Assembly: GCA_900291925.1 (NCBI GenBank) | Contig: UWYS01000029.1 | Span: 248,001-312,000, forward strand | Length of the DNA: 64,000 nt | Origin: Thecaphora thlaspeos | Lineage: Eukaryota; Basidiomycota; Ustilaginomycetes; Urocystidales; Glomosporiaceae | Direction: 5' to 3' | Shown: positions 8,153 through 20,500 of the stretch, piece by piece | Numbering within the stretch: the stretch's first letter is position 1 | Layout: each line of letters begins with the position of its first letter | Notes under the pieces: generated by a model | What the model was told of the DNA's origin: nothing | The model's input: only the letters and a program-made list of their open reading frames with translations | The model's database searches: none | Program-made: the position numbers and the translations under genes

Positions 8153-11107
8153 TGTCGAGACGGTCTGTCGAGACAGCCTGTTCATCCTAGATCCTCGAGG
8201 TCAAAGCCGGGAGGTGAAGGGCATGCGGTGGAGACGTCGGACGCGAACGGACGGGGAGAAGGGAACAATAGGTTCTAGGGCGGGAGGAAGGCTGCAAGGA
8301 CAGTGGCGGGACGAAACGTCTCCGTTAAGTACAATGCTACGGTCAGGACGATCCTAGACCAGGTCCAGAGCGTGACAGAGAGAGAGAGAGAGTCGGAGGG
8401 ATCGGACGGTTCGCAGCTTCGTACATAGCATCACCGTCAGATACCTGAGACAATAATCCCCCATCGCCATCCTCATCGGCTATAGAGGAGCAGCAGCACA
8501 ACCACCACCGCACTGTGCTTACATCCGCATCTCGTCCTCTTTCACCTCCGCTTTGGCGTTCGAGACAAAGGAGAATGGGCTTCGGCGGCTACCAGCGTCC
8601 GGCCTTTGAACCCTGCTTCTCGACTCGACCGTCGTTCCGTCAAGGGAGAAGCACAGGCTCCGTCCTCTCCTAGGATCATCACAGATCAAACGTACGGCCT
8701 ATCGGCTTTCAGAGCGGGGCGGGGTGCCGAGGTAAGGTAGACGCCCGCAGCAGGCAGGATGACTGTATGACATGCTCGCTCCCGGATCGCAATCGTCGGG
8801 CGGGAGAGGTAAGTAGGAGCTCGAAGGTGGGATCGGCTAACGATCAAGCAAAACGAGGGACTCCCGCTGCCGCCGCCGCTGGGGGCGAGCAGCAAGCTGT
8901 GTGCGATCCGTTCGTGCTGAGCGGGCTGTAGATCTGGCGATCGTCAAAAACTCGTGCCATCCGCTGGGATGCCAAGGGAAGGACCTCGCCGTCCGTCCTC
9001 TCCTGACCCGTCCCGTGCGGTAGGGCATGGCTGTATGGGTGGGGACAGGGAGGGACACAGGGTGCTACCCTCCTTCTTGGCCGTGCGCACCTTCACTCGC
9101 CCTTGCGAATAGAATGTCACCGACTTCTCCTGTCGTTGCGTTGTTCATCGCAAGTCGAGCGTTGCGCCCGGTGGTACGGTACAATGGACGTCTGAGCTGC
9201 GACGCGGTCAGACGCAAAAGGACAGCGATGCGACAGCCAACGACATTCAGGAGGTTCCTCTTGGTGTCCATCCGCCAAGCCGTCCAGTGCTTATGGCCGC
9301 GTCGAAGCAAGGATGACCTGCTAAATGCAGAACGAGAGAACAGCATCGAGGGTAGGGAAGGTGTCAAGCAACAAGTTTATTCACTTTACGAGACCGCACC
9401 TGCTCGAACAGCCGTCATCGTCTAAGACCTGGAGACGGTCAGTACCTCAAAGGCGAGGCTTTGGGAGGACACGTATGTATGTAGAGATACATACCCTCGT
9501 GCGATCTAGCATCAAGAGCCAAGAAAGTGAGAGAGAGGTCGGCAAAGATGATGGTGGAAGGGGCATGGTCAAGGGTTCATCGACAGGGTTCTCGCGGCAA
9601 CGCATGAAGCGATGCTCAGCCCTCGTTCTCGCACTTCCTGCTGTCCGGCCATACGTAGCGTGTGCGCGCGGGACGGCCATTGCGATCCAACGCTCCCATG
9701 ACTCCATCCATCCCCGTCGTCGTCGTTCTCAACGTACTGTATGTAACCGTGGAGCGAAACTCCGCGCTTCCATCTCGTCTGCTTCTTTCTCGCTCCGTTG
9801 CTTGACGAGAGAGGGTCAAAGGCCGCAGTAGTTACTGTAGCATTCGACGAGCAAGGCCGTGTCAAGGTCGGGTCGGGGAGCTTGACTGCCATCGTCCGAG
9901 GTACTGCCAGGACCCTTGGGCTTAGCCTCGCCCACGCTTCTTGACAGCCACGTCTTTCGATGCACGATGCGGCTGCGGACTTTGCTCGTACCTTGATCTC
10001 CTCTCCTTTGCTCGCTTTATCCCAAATTGACCGCCGTCCACACCTTCCCGCTGTCGACGTTCAAGGCGATACGACGTTCATAGCCCTGGTACAGTGACTG
10101 GCTACGCGAGACGATGGAGTGACCTCGACTACACTGAAGACGACTGGGAGATCCCGACCTGTGCGTGAGGTAAGCAGACCATCCATCGCCGCTTGACAAG
10201 AGGAACGAAAGGAACGAGCCCGTGCCCCTCGGCTTTTGTGGTTCAAAGTGACTACAGTACAGTAGCGAGGGAAGAGTGGGCCCAACCACTTTCCTCGATA
10301 TCGACAGCCGAACGCAATATAACAACGGAGCTCAAGGGTTCCTCGAGACGCGGTGACCGGTCCTGCGGTAAGTCATCAGTCCAGCTTCGTCAAATACCGA
10401 AGCTCCTTTTTGTTGAAAGGTCAAAGACCTTCAGATGCCGATTGACCCTACGTCTCGCTACGATGCGACGTCGTTGGAGGACAGCCTTTCCAAGACAGAC
10501 TGAGCGCGGGTTGGTGGTTCGTGAGATCGCGACCAATGTTCCTCGCCATGAATTCTGCTATCCTCCTTGCGCAAGAGCAGCGGCAGTCCGTCTAAGATAC
10601 AGGTATCGTGCAGTGCAGAGATGACAAGGACGATCTCGAGACGCTTTGCTTCTCTTCGTTTCGTAGCGACGACGACGACGACAGTTTTGATCAGGGACGA
10701 AAAGCCTGGCCGTTTCGATCCGCGTTTTTATTTCTTTTGATAGTCTTTCGCCCTGCGATCCTCAAGATTCTCGATAAAATATTAAATAGCGCGGACCGAT
10801 GTCATCGCTCGTCAACGCCGTGGTCCTGCGACGTCTCGTACGAGCAAACGGAAACCCCATGATTACTGTGAGCCGGGTATTTTGCTGACACATTTACGAC
10901 TCCAGCCTCGCTGGTCGCTGCCGTCAAGAGACCATGAGCACGTTCACACTCGACTGACCGTACGCTTCGATGCTTGCTAGCTGGCTACCCTGAACAATAC
11001 TGTACAATCAGGAACGACGTCTAGCGGGCGATAAACAAATCGAGGAAAAGAGTAGGGGTCTCGCCCAGCATGACCCTGTCGGTGCGGCTCTCCCTGCCGC
11101 TTGATGC
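8153..11107. other. Gene-free intergenic region, 3 kb
   Basis: No reading frame here has a recognisable domain or credible spliced continuation. The longest, a 168-codon plus-strand frame at 9325-9831, is Arg/Ser-rich and featureless. Visible structure includes a GA microsatellite near 8378-8391, a small inverted repeat GTATGTA/TACATAC near 9475-9495, and several TAC(A/T)GTA-type motifs near 9835, 10254 and 10999. The left end must contain the promoter of the surface-protein gene (minus strand), and the right end the 3' UTR of the Zn2Cys6 gene. Confidence 0.5.
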
Positions 11108-14100
11108 TCAGGGCATCGACGAGCCAAGGCCCATCGGACCGCCGAGGTCCACTGCGCTCTTGCACTTGTGCACCTCCGCCTGGTAGACGGCCGCCATCGG
11201 CCAGACGGTCGCGTAGAGCGAGAGCGTCGTCTCTGCAAAGCTGATGTTGCTTAGCGCCGCGCGCGTCTTCCAGATGTATGCCTCCTCGTCGCGGCGCTTC
11301 TGCTCCTGCACCAGCTCGTACTGCGCCGCCGCCGATGATGTAGACGTGTGCGGCTGCAGCTGCGACTGCGCCTGCGACTCGTAGCTGGACTGCGCGGCGC
11401 CCCAACCGGCGATGATCGAATCCATCGTCGGCTCGCTGATGCCGTGGAACGAGTAGTCGACGCTGGGGACGGCCGCCGACGCGCCAAAGGACGTCCGTCC
11501 ATCGCCCATGCGCAGTCGGATCTCGTCGCGAAAGCTCGGCAGCGCAGAATGCTCCGGCCCGCTTGCGGCCACTGCGACGGCGTAGCCAAACGAGGCCACC
11601 ATGCTGCAGCACGCGAAGAAGGGCCAGTGCGGCGGCACCGGGCTGGACGGAGGCGGCGGCGCACCGGCAGTCGATGGCCGCATCAGGGCGAGGTCCATAT
11701 GCATCTCGGCATCGAGGCGGATCAGACGCAGAATGCCATCTGAGCACTCCAGGCGGTGAGTCCAAGGGTATAAACGGACGAAAAATCGAGAAGGAGAGAC
11801 ACGTCAGCAAAAAGCGTAGGCATCACAGGCATGTACAGGCCGCTCGGTCGGATCGGTCCAATAGCGTACTCACCGAGACGATCGTCGAGACGCTGCTGGC
11901 AACATAGTCGCGCCTGGCTTCATCGCTGAGGATGGAGAGGCCACTTTGGTGGCCCGACGGCGGCGCCCGCTCGACGGTGCCCGCCATCGGCTTGAACGAG
12001 CACGATTCGAGATCCATCTGGAGGTCCGAGAACCACGCCTGGCGATGCAGGTGGATCCGGGCCGCGTGCATCACAATGAGCGCCGTAAAGATGATCTCGA
12101 GCTTGGTTTGAACCGCCGGAGTCGGCCTCATATGTAAGCCCGGGTTCGACGCGTTCGCGGCGACGCTCGCCCACACCGCTTGGCCCTGCAGGAGGAGATT
12201 GCTGAGCATCGTGTCGATCGCGTGTAGACGACCGAGATCCGGGTTGCGCGGGTCCGCCGGCGGCCTGGTGCATTCGTTGATCAGAGCAGCAGCCCGGATG
12301 CGGATGTTGTAGGCCTCAGAGCGCTGTTCGGGCTGTGGCGCGCAAGAGGTAGCGGCGTTCCGAAGCGGTCGGTCGCGAGTCAGTCCGGAGCTCGGATACA
12401 TCTGACACCAGAGGAAGCAGGATCGACTCACGTCTCCGAGATCCTTAGGGCTATTGACGGCAACCACCATCTGGGGATCTATCAAGGTTCTTTGCAGCTT
12501 GCCGCTCGTGGTCATGTGGAACATGAGGTCCGAGATGTACAGCTGGTGAGGATGGAAGGGATGAGGTTCAGACGGACGGACGGACGGACGGACGGAAGGA
12601 AAGATGTGCAAAGGCATCGGAGAGTGGTCAGCGAGCATATGTAACAAGCGGGGAAGAGCGCAATCTTGCGCAGCAAGGCTCACCTCCCACCACGTCCTCC
12701 GGCAGTCTTCGAGGAAGTCCTGAGTGAACGACCGACTTAGCCCGATGCCAGCAAACGAGACCGGCCTAGTACTCGACCGCGACAGCTCGCCGCCGTGCGC
12801 TGCCTCGTACATTCGACCGCTGTCGAGCCAATTCAGCTGCGACCGGAGGGCCAGGTCGCACGCGGCGCGCATGTATCGCGCTGCGGCGGGGATCTGGGTG
12901 CGGCCGTAGTCGTCGTGGGCTACCAGGATGAGGCCTTGGATGGCGGAGAGCATCCTGGCCAGGTCCGTATCGTACATGGCCTTGGACTGCTCGACGGTGA
13001 CGTCTGCCAGCTCGCGAGTTCGCGTGCGCATCAGGTCGACTGAGACCGCGTCCTTGCCCTCCTCGAGCAGCAGGCCCAGCGTCGCTGCTGCGTGCAGCAC
13101 CAAGGGCGACGGCGAGAGCTCCGGCACCTGGACGAACCTCGCGGCAAAAAAGTTTTGCTCCTCGCCCAGGATGGGCACAGAGAGGCCGAACCCGGTAAAG
13201 TAAAGGCGGAGCCTGGCAGTCGGTGTGTACGCGACGAGGTCGAGCAATGGGAGCGATGCAGCAGTGTTCAGTCAGACAGTGGATCGGCTGGTGACCTGTA
13301 CGGGCGGAGAGAAGGATGCATCGCCTGCGGGATACTCACCCGCGCTGCAGGTCGGACTCATGACCTTGGAACTGCGGCGGCAGCTCAGGCCACAGACTCG
13401 GCGACGATGTGTCGACCGCCCGCTCTTGGCGGATGTCGAATTCAATGCGCGAGCGCAGCATCGAGAACTGATCGCGGGCGCGCTTCGACGCCCTCTCCTG
13501 CGACTCGTGCTCGCTGCCGCTGCCGAAGAGGTACGGTGGCGGCAGAGCGCCGGCGGCCGGGTCGACCAGGGTCACCGATGGAGAGACGGCGGCTGACCAC
13601 GCGGCGACGACGTCGTCAGCGGGAGGAGGTTGGAGCGACGACGTCACACCGAGTTCTGCCATCTCATCCGCCAAGCTCGGGCCCAGCTCATCATGGTGGT
13701 CGGCGTCGAGCGTGCTGTACAACGATTCGGTCGAGTCGTGGGGCGACCTGTTGAACAGCTCTAAGATGTCGTGCCCGGTGATATCGACCGCAGGATTGGT
13801 GCAACCGGGAGTCTGAATGCTTGACGGCGAGAACGAGGACGACGTGGCCTGCTGCCGCGGGGGCGTGTGAAGGGCGGGGAGGCCGTCGAGCGTGGTGCCG
13901 ATCGAGCCGGTGCTTGGGCCCTGCTCAGTCTCACGCTTCTTCCTCGGCCTTCCGGTGCGATGGGACGGCTGCCACATGCAGCGGAGGTCCAGCCGTGTGC
14001 AGCGTGTGCAGGGTGTTTCGGAGGGGATGTCATCCGAGGGAGAGGCCTTGAGCGCCTGCGACGCCGAGATCTCGACGGCGAGTGGCGGCGCGAGGCCGTC

Positions 14101-14205
14101 ACACTTGTTCTTGGCCGAACGGCAGGGCAAGCAGGCGAGCGCGGACCTGCGCTGGACTGGCTTGGCCGGCTGGACGCCGGCTTCGGCCTTGGGCGCTTTA
14201 GGCAT
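11108..14205 (-). CDS. Zn(II)2Cys6 fungal-specific transcription factor
   Basis: Five exons on the minus strand: 14205-13340, 13212-12684, 12542-12432, 12332-11874 and 11746-11108, giving 867 aa. All donors are GTGAGT or GTGAGC and the phases match. The start is the ATG at 14205, just before a basic stretch. The binuclear zinc cluster is near the N-terminus: C25, C28, C35, C66, C69, C76, followed by a basic AT-hook-like GRPRKKR. The gap between third and fourth cysteines is 30 residues, unusually long. A Ser/Pro-rich linker follows, then the fungal TF middle-homology region (YMRAACDLALRSQLNW, CRRTWWEL-type motif at the exon 2 end, and ARIHLHRQAWF). The C-terminal exon has hydrophobic segments typical of the family. 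It acts in the nucleus; target genes are unknown. The last acceptor (CTGGAG) is the least certain junction. Confidence 0.87.
12571..12595. repeat. GGAC tetranucleotide repeat in intron
   Basis: About six copies of GGAC (plus strand) lie inside the second intron of the Zn2Cys6 gene (12543-12683). Because the intron is 141 bp with no in-frame stop, the repeat would be translated if the intron were retained. Confidence 0.85.
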
Positions 14206-15243
14206 ATGGGTCAAATCGGAGGGCCCGGGCCGAGACGGGAGCTCGTGTGTGGATGTAGATGTAGATGTAGATGCAGAGGTAGAGGCGGAGGCAGGGGTCG
14301 AGCAACGTGACTACGGTGCAGGTCAGGGTCAAAGAGCGGATATCGTGCGGCGCCCTTGTGGTGCGGCGGGGAGCGAAGAGACGCGGTGGTGCGATATGTG
14401 ATAAGTCAGGGTGAACAGAGCTCGCCAGGTGGTGGATGGGGCAGCACGAGAATCTGACGGGCGGTCGGTCGGTCGGTCTCGCTGGTTCAATCCGGTTGTG
14501 CTGAGGCAGAGCGGACAGGTAGAGATGGTCGGGGGGAAAGGAGCGACCGCCCTTGAGGGCAGAGGTGTGGTGTGCACGCAAGGCGCTGAGACGACGAGCG
14601 GAATGGGTGATGGTAATCAGAGTGGTGGTCGGGAGGGAGGTTTGACCTCGTCGAGCAACGGGCACCACACAACCCTACGGCTTCCTGCCGCCGCTCGTTG
14701 CCTTTAAGTTGCCGTTGCCTTTGCCACCCTTTGCCTCGGCCCGCCTCCCGAGACTGCATCACTGCATCGCCGCCAACTCAAAATTAAAGGGAAAAAAAGA
14801 ATGGGGACTGCATATCTCCGCCACCAGAGCATCGTCGTACCAATCTTGAGTGACATGGACGGGACTGCGCATCATTCAACCCTTATCTGTCACAGTAAGT
14901 GACAAGATGGGTCAATCGCCTGTGAATGGAGGAAACCGTCTAATTGCATAGGTGATCAAAAGGAAGGAAGGGCAGCGTGGGCCCCGCATCCGAAGGGGGA
15001 TAGGGAGAGTGGCCAGGCCTCAGCCAACCTCCACACCGGCCTGCGAGCAGGGCAACGGAGGTCTCCGCTTCGGCCTTGCCAGCAGGTGACCATCACATGA
15101 TCTCTTCTATTTCCATCGGCACCCGCCGCTCTCTCTAGAGGCCCTCGTTCAGACTCGACCGGACCATCCGAGCAGCCTGATTACTTTCGCTGGCTCCGCT
15201 CCTCCGCCCTCCCATTCGCTGCTGCACCCTCACTAGCGACGCG
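14206..15243. promoter_or_regulatory. Divergent intergenic region, Zn2Cys6 factor / inositol kinase
   Basis: This 1038-bp region lies between two divergent starts. Near the transcription-factor end there is a short tandem GATGTA array (four units, 14252-14275). No ORF in it has a domain. Both promoters must lie here; no TATA box is clear. Confidence 0.5.
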
Positions 15244-16526
15244 ATGGCTTCCTCCGCCTCTGGCGTAGACACGCGCAAGCTCGACCTTGCGCCGCTCTCG
15301 AACCAGGTCGCGGGGCATCCGGCCGGCGTCCAGGTCCTCCAGCACGGTAAGCTGGTCGTAAAGGACTGTATGTCTCAGGAGCTCGACTTTTACCGTGCTG
15401 TGGAAGAAGCCGCCGCTTCGGAGAAGCAGGGCAGGAGCGATGGATCCTCGGGCATGCAGGCTCGCCTTCTCTCCAAGCTTCGCCACTTCCTTCCCGAGTT
15501 CCACGGCAGCTGGCAGGACTGTGTTGCTCAGCACCAGCGGTCGAACGAAGATGCCGAGGCGCGGGCTGATTCGGGCGAGGGCAAGGAAGCGGAACCGTCG
15601 TCGTCGCCGAGAATCGTGCTTGAGAACTTGACGCTCCCCTATGACGAGGCCAACGTGTGCGACATCAAGCTTGGAACACAGCTCTTCGACGACGAGGCTT
15701 CGGACGACAAGCGGCAGCGCATGCAGCTGGCTTCTCGGAGCACCACCAGCGGCATGTGTGGGCTGCGGCTGACGGGATGGCAGGTAAGCTGAGTTCTCGG
15801 CGCGAGGATGCCGCGCTCGCACCAAGGTTCTGCTCACAAGACGCTTCATGTCCGAACGTATCTCTCATCTTGCTCTATCGCCTCTCGCCTCTCGCCTATG
15901 CTGCGCAGGTCTGGGACAACCAGACTTCGACCTTCCACAGCGTGTCCAAGACCTTCGGCAAGACGGTACAGGCGCCTGACCTCATCCTGGGTGCGCGGAT
16001 GCTGCTGGCATCGCCGAAAGCGGGAGACGCCGAACGGGCCGAATCGATCTTGGCCGGCTCGAGCCGGGTCCGCATTGCGCCGCCGCCGCTGGTCGACACC
16101 GAGGCGATCGACGCTGCTCTGGTCAAGGAGGAGTCGGGCTTCTACCTGCCCGAGCTGCCGCGCGCCGCCATGCGTGCCCTGCTCGCGCAGGCCGTGCTAC
16201 CGGCGCTAGAGGAGCTGGTGACAATCTTCGAGGAGCTCGAGGTGAGGCTGCGCGGCGGGAGTCTGCTGCTCGTCTACGAGGGTCGCGCCGACGTGCTGGA
16301 GCAAGGTCTGGGATCGCAGCCGAGGACCATCTCGACCGGTCGGCTTGCTGAGCACGGCGACGGCGGCGACAAGGGCGTCAAGCGGCTGGTAGACCTTCGC
16401 GTGATAGACTTTGCCCACGCCAAGCTGGTCGAGGGGCAGGGCCCCGACGAAGGCGTGCTGCTCGGACTCAAAACGACGCTCCAGCTGTTCAAGAGCGTCC
16501 TCGAAGACCTCGACGAGGCCAGGTAA
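15244..16526 (+). CDS. ARG82: Inositol polyphosphate multikinase (Arg82/IPK2 family)
   Basis: Two exons, 15244-15783 and 15909-16526, 385 aa; the 125-bp intron has GTAAGC and GCGCAG ends and phase 0. The family phosphorylates inositol phosphates (IP3 to IP5) in the nucleus and, in yeast, also supports ArgR-Mcm1 transcription. Visible motifs: LVVKD near residue 40 (ATP-site lysine), IVLENLTL near 125, the signature D140-I-K142-L-G144-T followed by LFDDEAS, SGMCGLRLTGWQ at the exon junction, SLLLVYEGR near residue 300, and the metal-binding VIDFAHA with D347. The family signature PxxxDxKxG has Ala136 where Pro is usual. Length agrees with Arg82 homologues (about 350-400 aa). Kcs1 or IP6K homologues are usually much longer, so multikinase is preferred. 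Confidence 0.88.
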
Positions 16527-17583
16527 CGATGGAGCGGACGTCCCACCATCGTCACGCCCAGACCTCATTCGTGACACTCTGAGTCTTACGGAAGAGCCGC
16601 GTTTCTATAGAATAGCTTCTCATAGACAAGTAGCGTCGAACGGCGTCCCCAGTCTTGATGCCGAGCCGACGTGTGACAGGCGAGGTCTGGCTCAGCTGTC
16701 TGTCACGCCAGGGGCCTCCCTATAGGCTGTGACGGCAGAGCCAGCATCGCTACTACCGCTCGCTACGCTATCGCCGTGGCAGTTCATAGGTCCGGCCATC
16801 ACCACATCGGCGACGATTGCTCCCGTGCCGTCGGTTGACGAGAGAGGAGCTTGTGCGCGGTCGGTGTGGCAATAGGAGGACGTGGCACGGCGTACGTGAC
16901 GAGGGCCAGATGCAATCACCGTGAATGGTGTCGGAGGAGAGAAGAGCGCACTCGTCGTGTTGCACGGCGGCCGCCGTCGTTGTCCGGCAAGAAGCCCCTG
17001 AGAAGGCAGAGGCCGTCGGCGCAAAAGGGTCTCTCACTAGCTTGGCTGGCTTTGTTGATCTTCGTGTTCTCTGACCTGCCCCGTATGAAGGGGTTGCTGC
17101 GCTGACGTGCAGACGCATTCGCCGAGGACCGAGCGCCTCTCCTTGACCATTTCTCCCAACCCATCACCCCCTCGCCTCTGTATCCTGGCCGCTCCCCTTT
17201 CTCTGTCGTGCTCTCGTCCGCTCTACCGCCACCTTCTTCGCCACTCTAGGCTCTCTCATTGGTACATTGCGCAAAGGCGGACCGGCGGCTGCACCGCTAG
17301 TTACATTACCCCCGCCAACCCCAGCCGACCTGCCAGCACAGCAGCAGCATCAATAGCAACAGCGGCAATTCTAGGAACCACGGTCATGATCTCGCCTTTT
17401 CACGTCCACTCCTCGATCTCGGACACCACCGTCTAAGGTCTGCTCCTCGAGACGAGCCGGCAGCCGTCTCGCCCCAGCATTCGGCACAAAATTCAAGGGA
17501 ACGCCTGTCCATCTACCTAACTCGACACCGCCAGCACGGCCGCCGACCCTAGGAGGCGGCCGGTCGGACTCGGGCGCTCCGAC
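16527..17583. other. Intergenic region / 5' leader of Spo71-like gene
   Basis: 1057 bp between the inositol kinase stop and the Spo71-like start, both on the plus strand. The first half should contain the kinase 3' UTR. From about 17150 the plus strand becomes C/T-rich, as in a long 5' UTR. A 16-codon uORF (ATG at 17386, stop ending at 17436) precedes the chosen start. No other feature is seen. Confidence 0.45.
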
Positions 17584-20500
17584 ATGACACCCTCTGCCGG
17601 CGTACAGCCGCCGGAGCGCCACTCGTGTGTCAAGTGCCAGCCCGTTCGCCTCAGCGGCTGCGAAGGCTTCCGCACCGCCCACACCTTGCGCCGCCTCTAC
17701 ATCGGACCCTCGCCCGTGCCAGCCGCCCGGGCCAATGCTGCCGCCCGCGAGCTTGCAGCGGATCAGCTCCGATCGATCGGCGTCAGGCAGCCGAAAGACG
17801 ACGCCACGGCTGCTGTCGATGATCACGCAGTCGGTCCAGCCGCTCCAGGTCATAGCCCTCACACTAAGGCCGCATCCGCCGCCGCCCCCGCCGCCACAGA
17901 AGGGAACCGAAGGGCCGACGCGCGCGACGCCGGTCAGCCTCCAGACGCGGTCCAGTACCGATGGACCGACCCCTTCCGGCCAGCAGCGTTGGCAGTACCG
18001 CCGTCTGCCGAAGATCACGACCGCGGCTCCACCCACGACGACTATTCACCGCGCGTGTCGGCACCGCCCGACACATCTTTCGCCCGATCACGGCCGAGCC
18101 AGCCTGTACGTGATCCTTCAAACGCCTCCTTCGCCAGTAACGTATCTTTTGCCAGTGCTCGATCGATGCCGCGCTCCGTCTTCAGCGAGATGGACGCAGC
18201 GGACCGCGCTGCCGACACGGAGGAGGGCGAGGCTTCCAACGACGGCAGTCGGAGCGACCGGAGCCCCTCGTCGCCCCTGAGCGCCTTCCTGTCATCTCGC
18301 TCGCCAGGCAAGCGGGAGCGGCGGTCTTTCCGCAAGGAGATGTCTGCGGGAGGAAGCCTCGGTCTCGGGTGGAAAGCGGCGGCGGCGACAGTACAGCCTA
18401 GCCCTGCAAAGGAAAGCACAGCATCGGAGGGCACCGGAGGGCCGACTACCGGCTTGAGCCTCCTCAGCGTACCTTCGGCGGACTGGAAAGGAACCGATCT
18501 CCGAAGGGCTGCCAGCTCCGACACCATCTGGAGCGACGCCAGCGAGGCTCGACCGGGAAGGCTCGCCAGCACAGCCACTCGGGGAGGAGGAGCAGGAGGA
18601 GAAGCAGCAGCAGCAGAGGGTCGCTATGATCTCACGAGATCCACCAGCGGAGAAGACCGCGCGAGGGGCAGAGTCGAAGGAGCGGGGCCTCGGTTGGGTC
18701 ATCACGTGTGGGATATGAGCCTCGGCCAGTCAAAGGCTCTCCCGCTGCTAGATATGCCCGTTCGAGAGGTAGACGAGTCGGCCTTGTCGCCACAGGATGA
18801 AAGCCCGTACGTCTTCGGGCTATCGCAGCGGAAGGCCGGCGTCGCCGGGACGGGGGCGGTATCGCACGACCAAGACGCGTACCTGGCACCCGCGAGCGCC
18901 TTGACGAGGCGGTTATCCTCGAAAGACTCGGTCGACTCGGCCCCGCCTGCGTTGGGCGGGTCTTTCCCCCATAGCGCCCGTGATGAGGACGACAATGGTC
19001 GTACTACCGATCAGGTAACAAACGGGAAAAGGAGGGCATTGTCGCCCTCGTTCTTTGGACGATCTCCCTCAAAGAGGTCAGCCGCACTCGGTCACGACGT
19101 AGAGGCCAGCGACGAGACTATTCTGGACCGCCTGAGGCGAAGGCCGACGGCAAGCACCGATGCCGACGCCGACGCTGGCGTGGACAGGGATACGCGTGCG
19201 TCTGCTGCAGGCTCATGGAGCTCCGCATCGCCGCAGTCCACCATCCAGCGCTCCGCTGGCGGCCGGTTGCCAGGTGCCAATGGCATCCTTGGCATCCTCG
19301 TCAAGCCTGGCGACGACCGCCGGACACAACGCGGGCTCCTCGCGACCGACTCGAGCCCTCTATGGCCGGAGCCCGGCGCAACCGCCGACGAAGCTGAGAG
19401 CCGCAGCGGCAGTCCTCGGCAGCTTTTCGAGCGAACCGACCCGACGACAGGTGAAGAGGCGATGACCCGGGACGTGGGACCTTCCCATGTGTCCTTGCGC
19501 AGCAGCGTCGGTATAGGCTTACCGACGTCAGCTACGGTCACCGCCGCGTCTTCGTCGTCCCCAGCAGGTCACCACCTCAGATTCCCAGGTCGACGGTCCA
19601 TCGCGTCACGCGATGGTGGTGCTAGTGGTGGTGGTGGCGTCGGCGGCTACTCGCGGCGCCTGCCGATCCACGCCTCGGGCATGCATTCACGCGACTATTC
19701 GCGGGCGAGCAGAATCAGTCGAGCTTCGACGGTGGGAACCTTCACCACAATGGGCACCAACGCGACCGAAGGCAGCTTCGGCGTCAGCGGAAGCGTTCGC
19801 GACAGGTTTGCCATGACCTTTTTTGCGAGCAACAGCCTTCGCCGGCCAAAGCTTAGCCGCGCCGGCTCGAGCAGGCACTCCCGCGGAGGGCCCTTGAAGC
19901 TTCACCGCGCTCGGACTGACAGCGCCCTGGCCGATTCTACAACGCCGCTCCGCGCGATTTCGGGCACCGCGCAGCAGCAGCGCCGGCTCGAGCGCGACGC
20001 CAGCCTCGCCTCGTCGAGACGCGCTCGGACGCGCAACCTCAGCGCAGACAGCCAGGTTGACGGCTCGCACGGCCGCCACTCGAGGGCCAGCAGCATCGGC
20101 GGCGTGCCTGCAGGCGCGGTCGGGACGAGCGGCGGTGGCACGAAATGGGTCGGACAGAGCTTCGAGATCGGTGGTTGCCTCGTGGAGGTGCTCGAGGAGC
20201 GGAAGGCCAAGATCGCCGAGCACGCGCCCTGCCTTCGTGCGGCTGCAGTGGTCGGCTCGACGGTGGCCGATCGCACTGCCGCTGGTATCATGAAAAAGGC
20301 GTCGAACGGCAATCTAGGAGGAGGGGAGGGAAAAGGCGGCGGCCCTTCGAAAGCGGCTGGCCTTACGCCTGGCACGTCTGAGGGTCGCAGCCCATCGGCG
20401 GTCATCTCGTTGATGGCGGCCGAGGCGCAGGATGCCACCCACGAACGCATCAGGTCCGAAGAGAGGCAGGAGAAGGTCAAGAAGCAGCGGCTCCCGGGCG

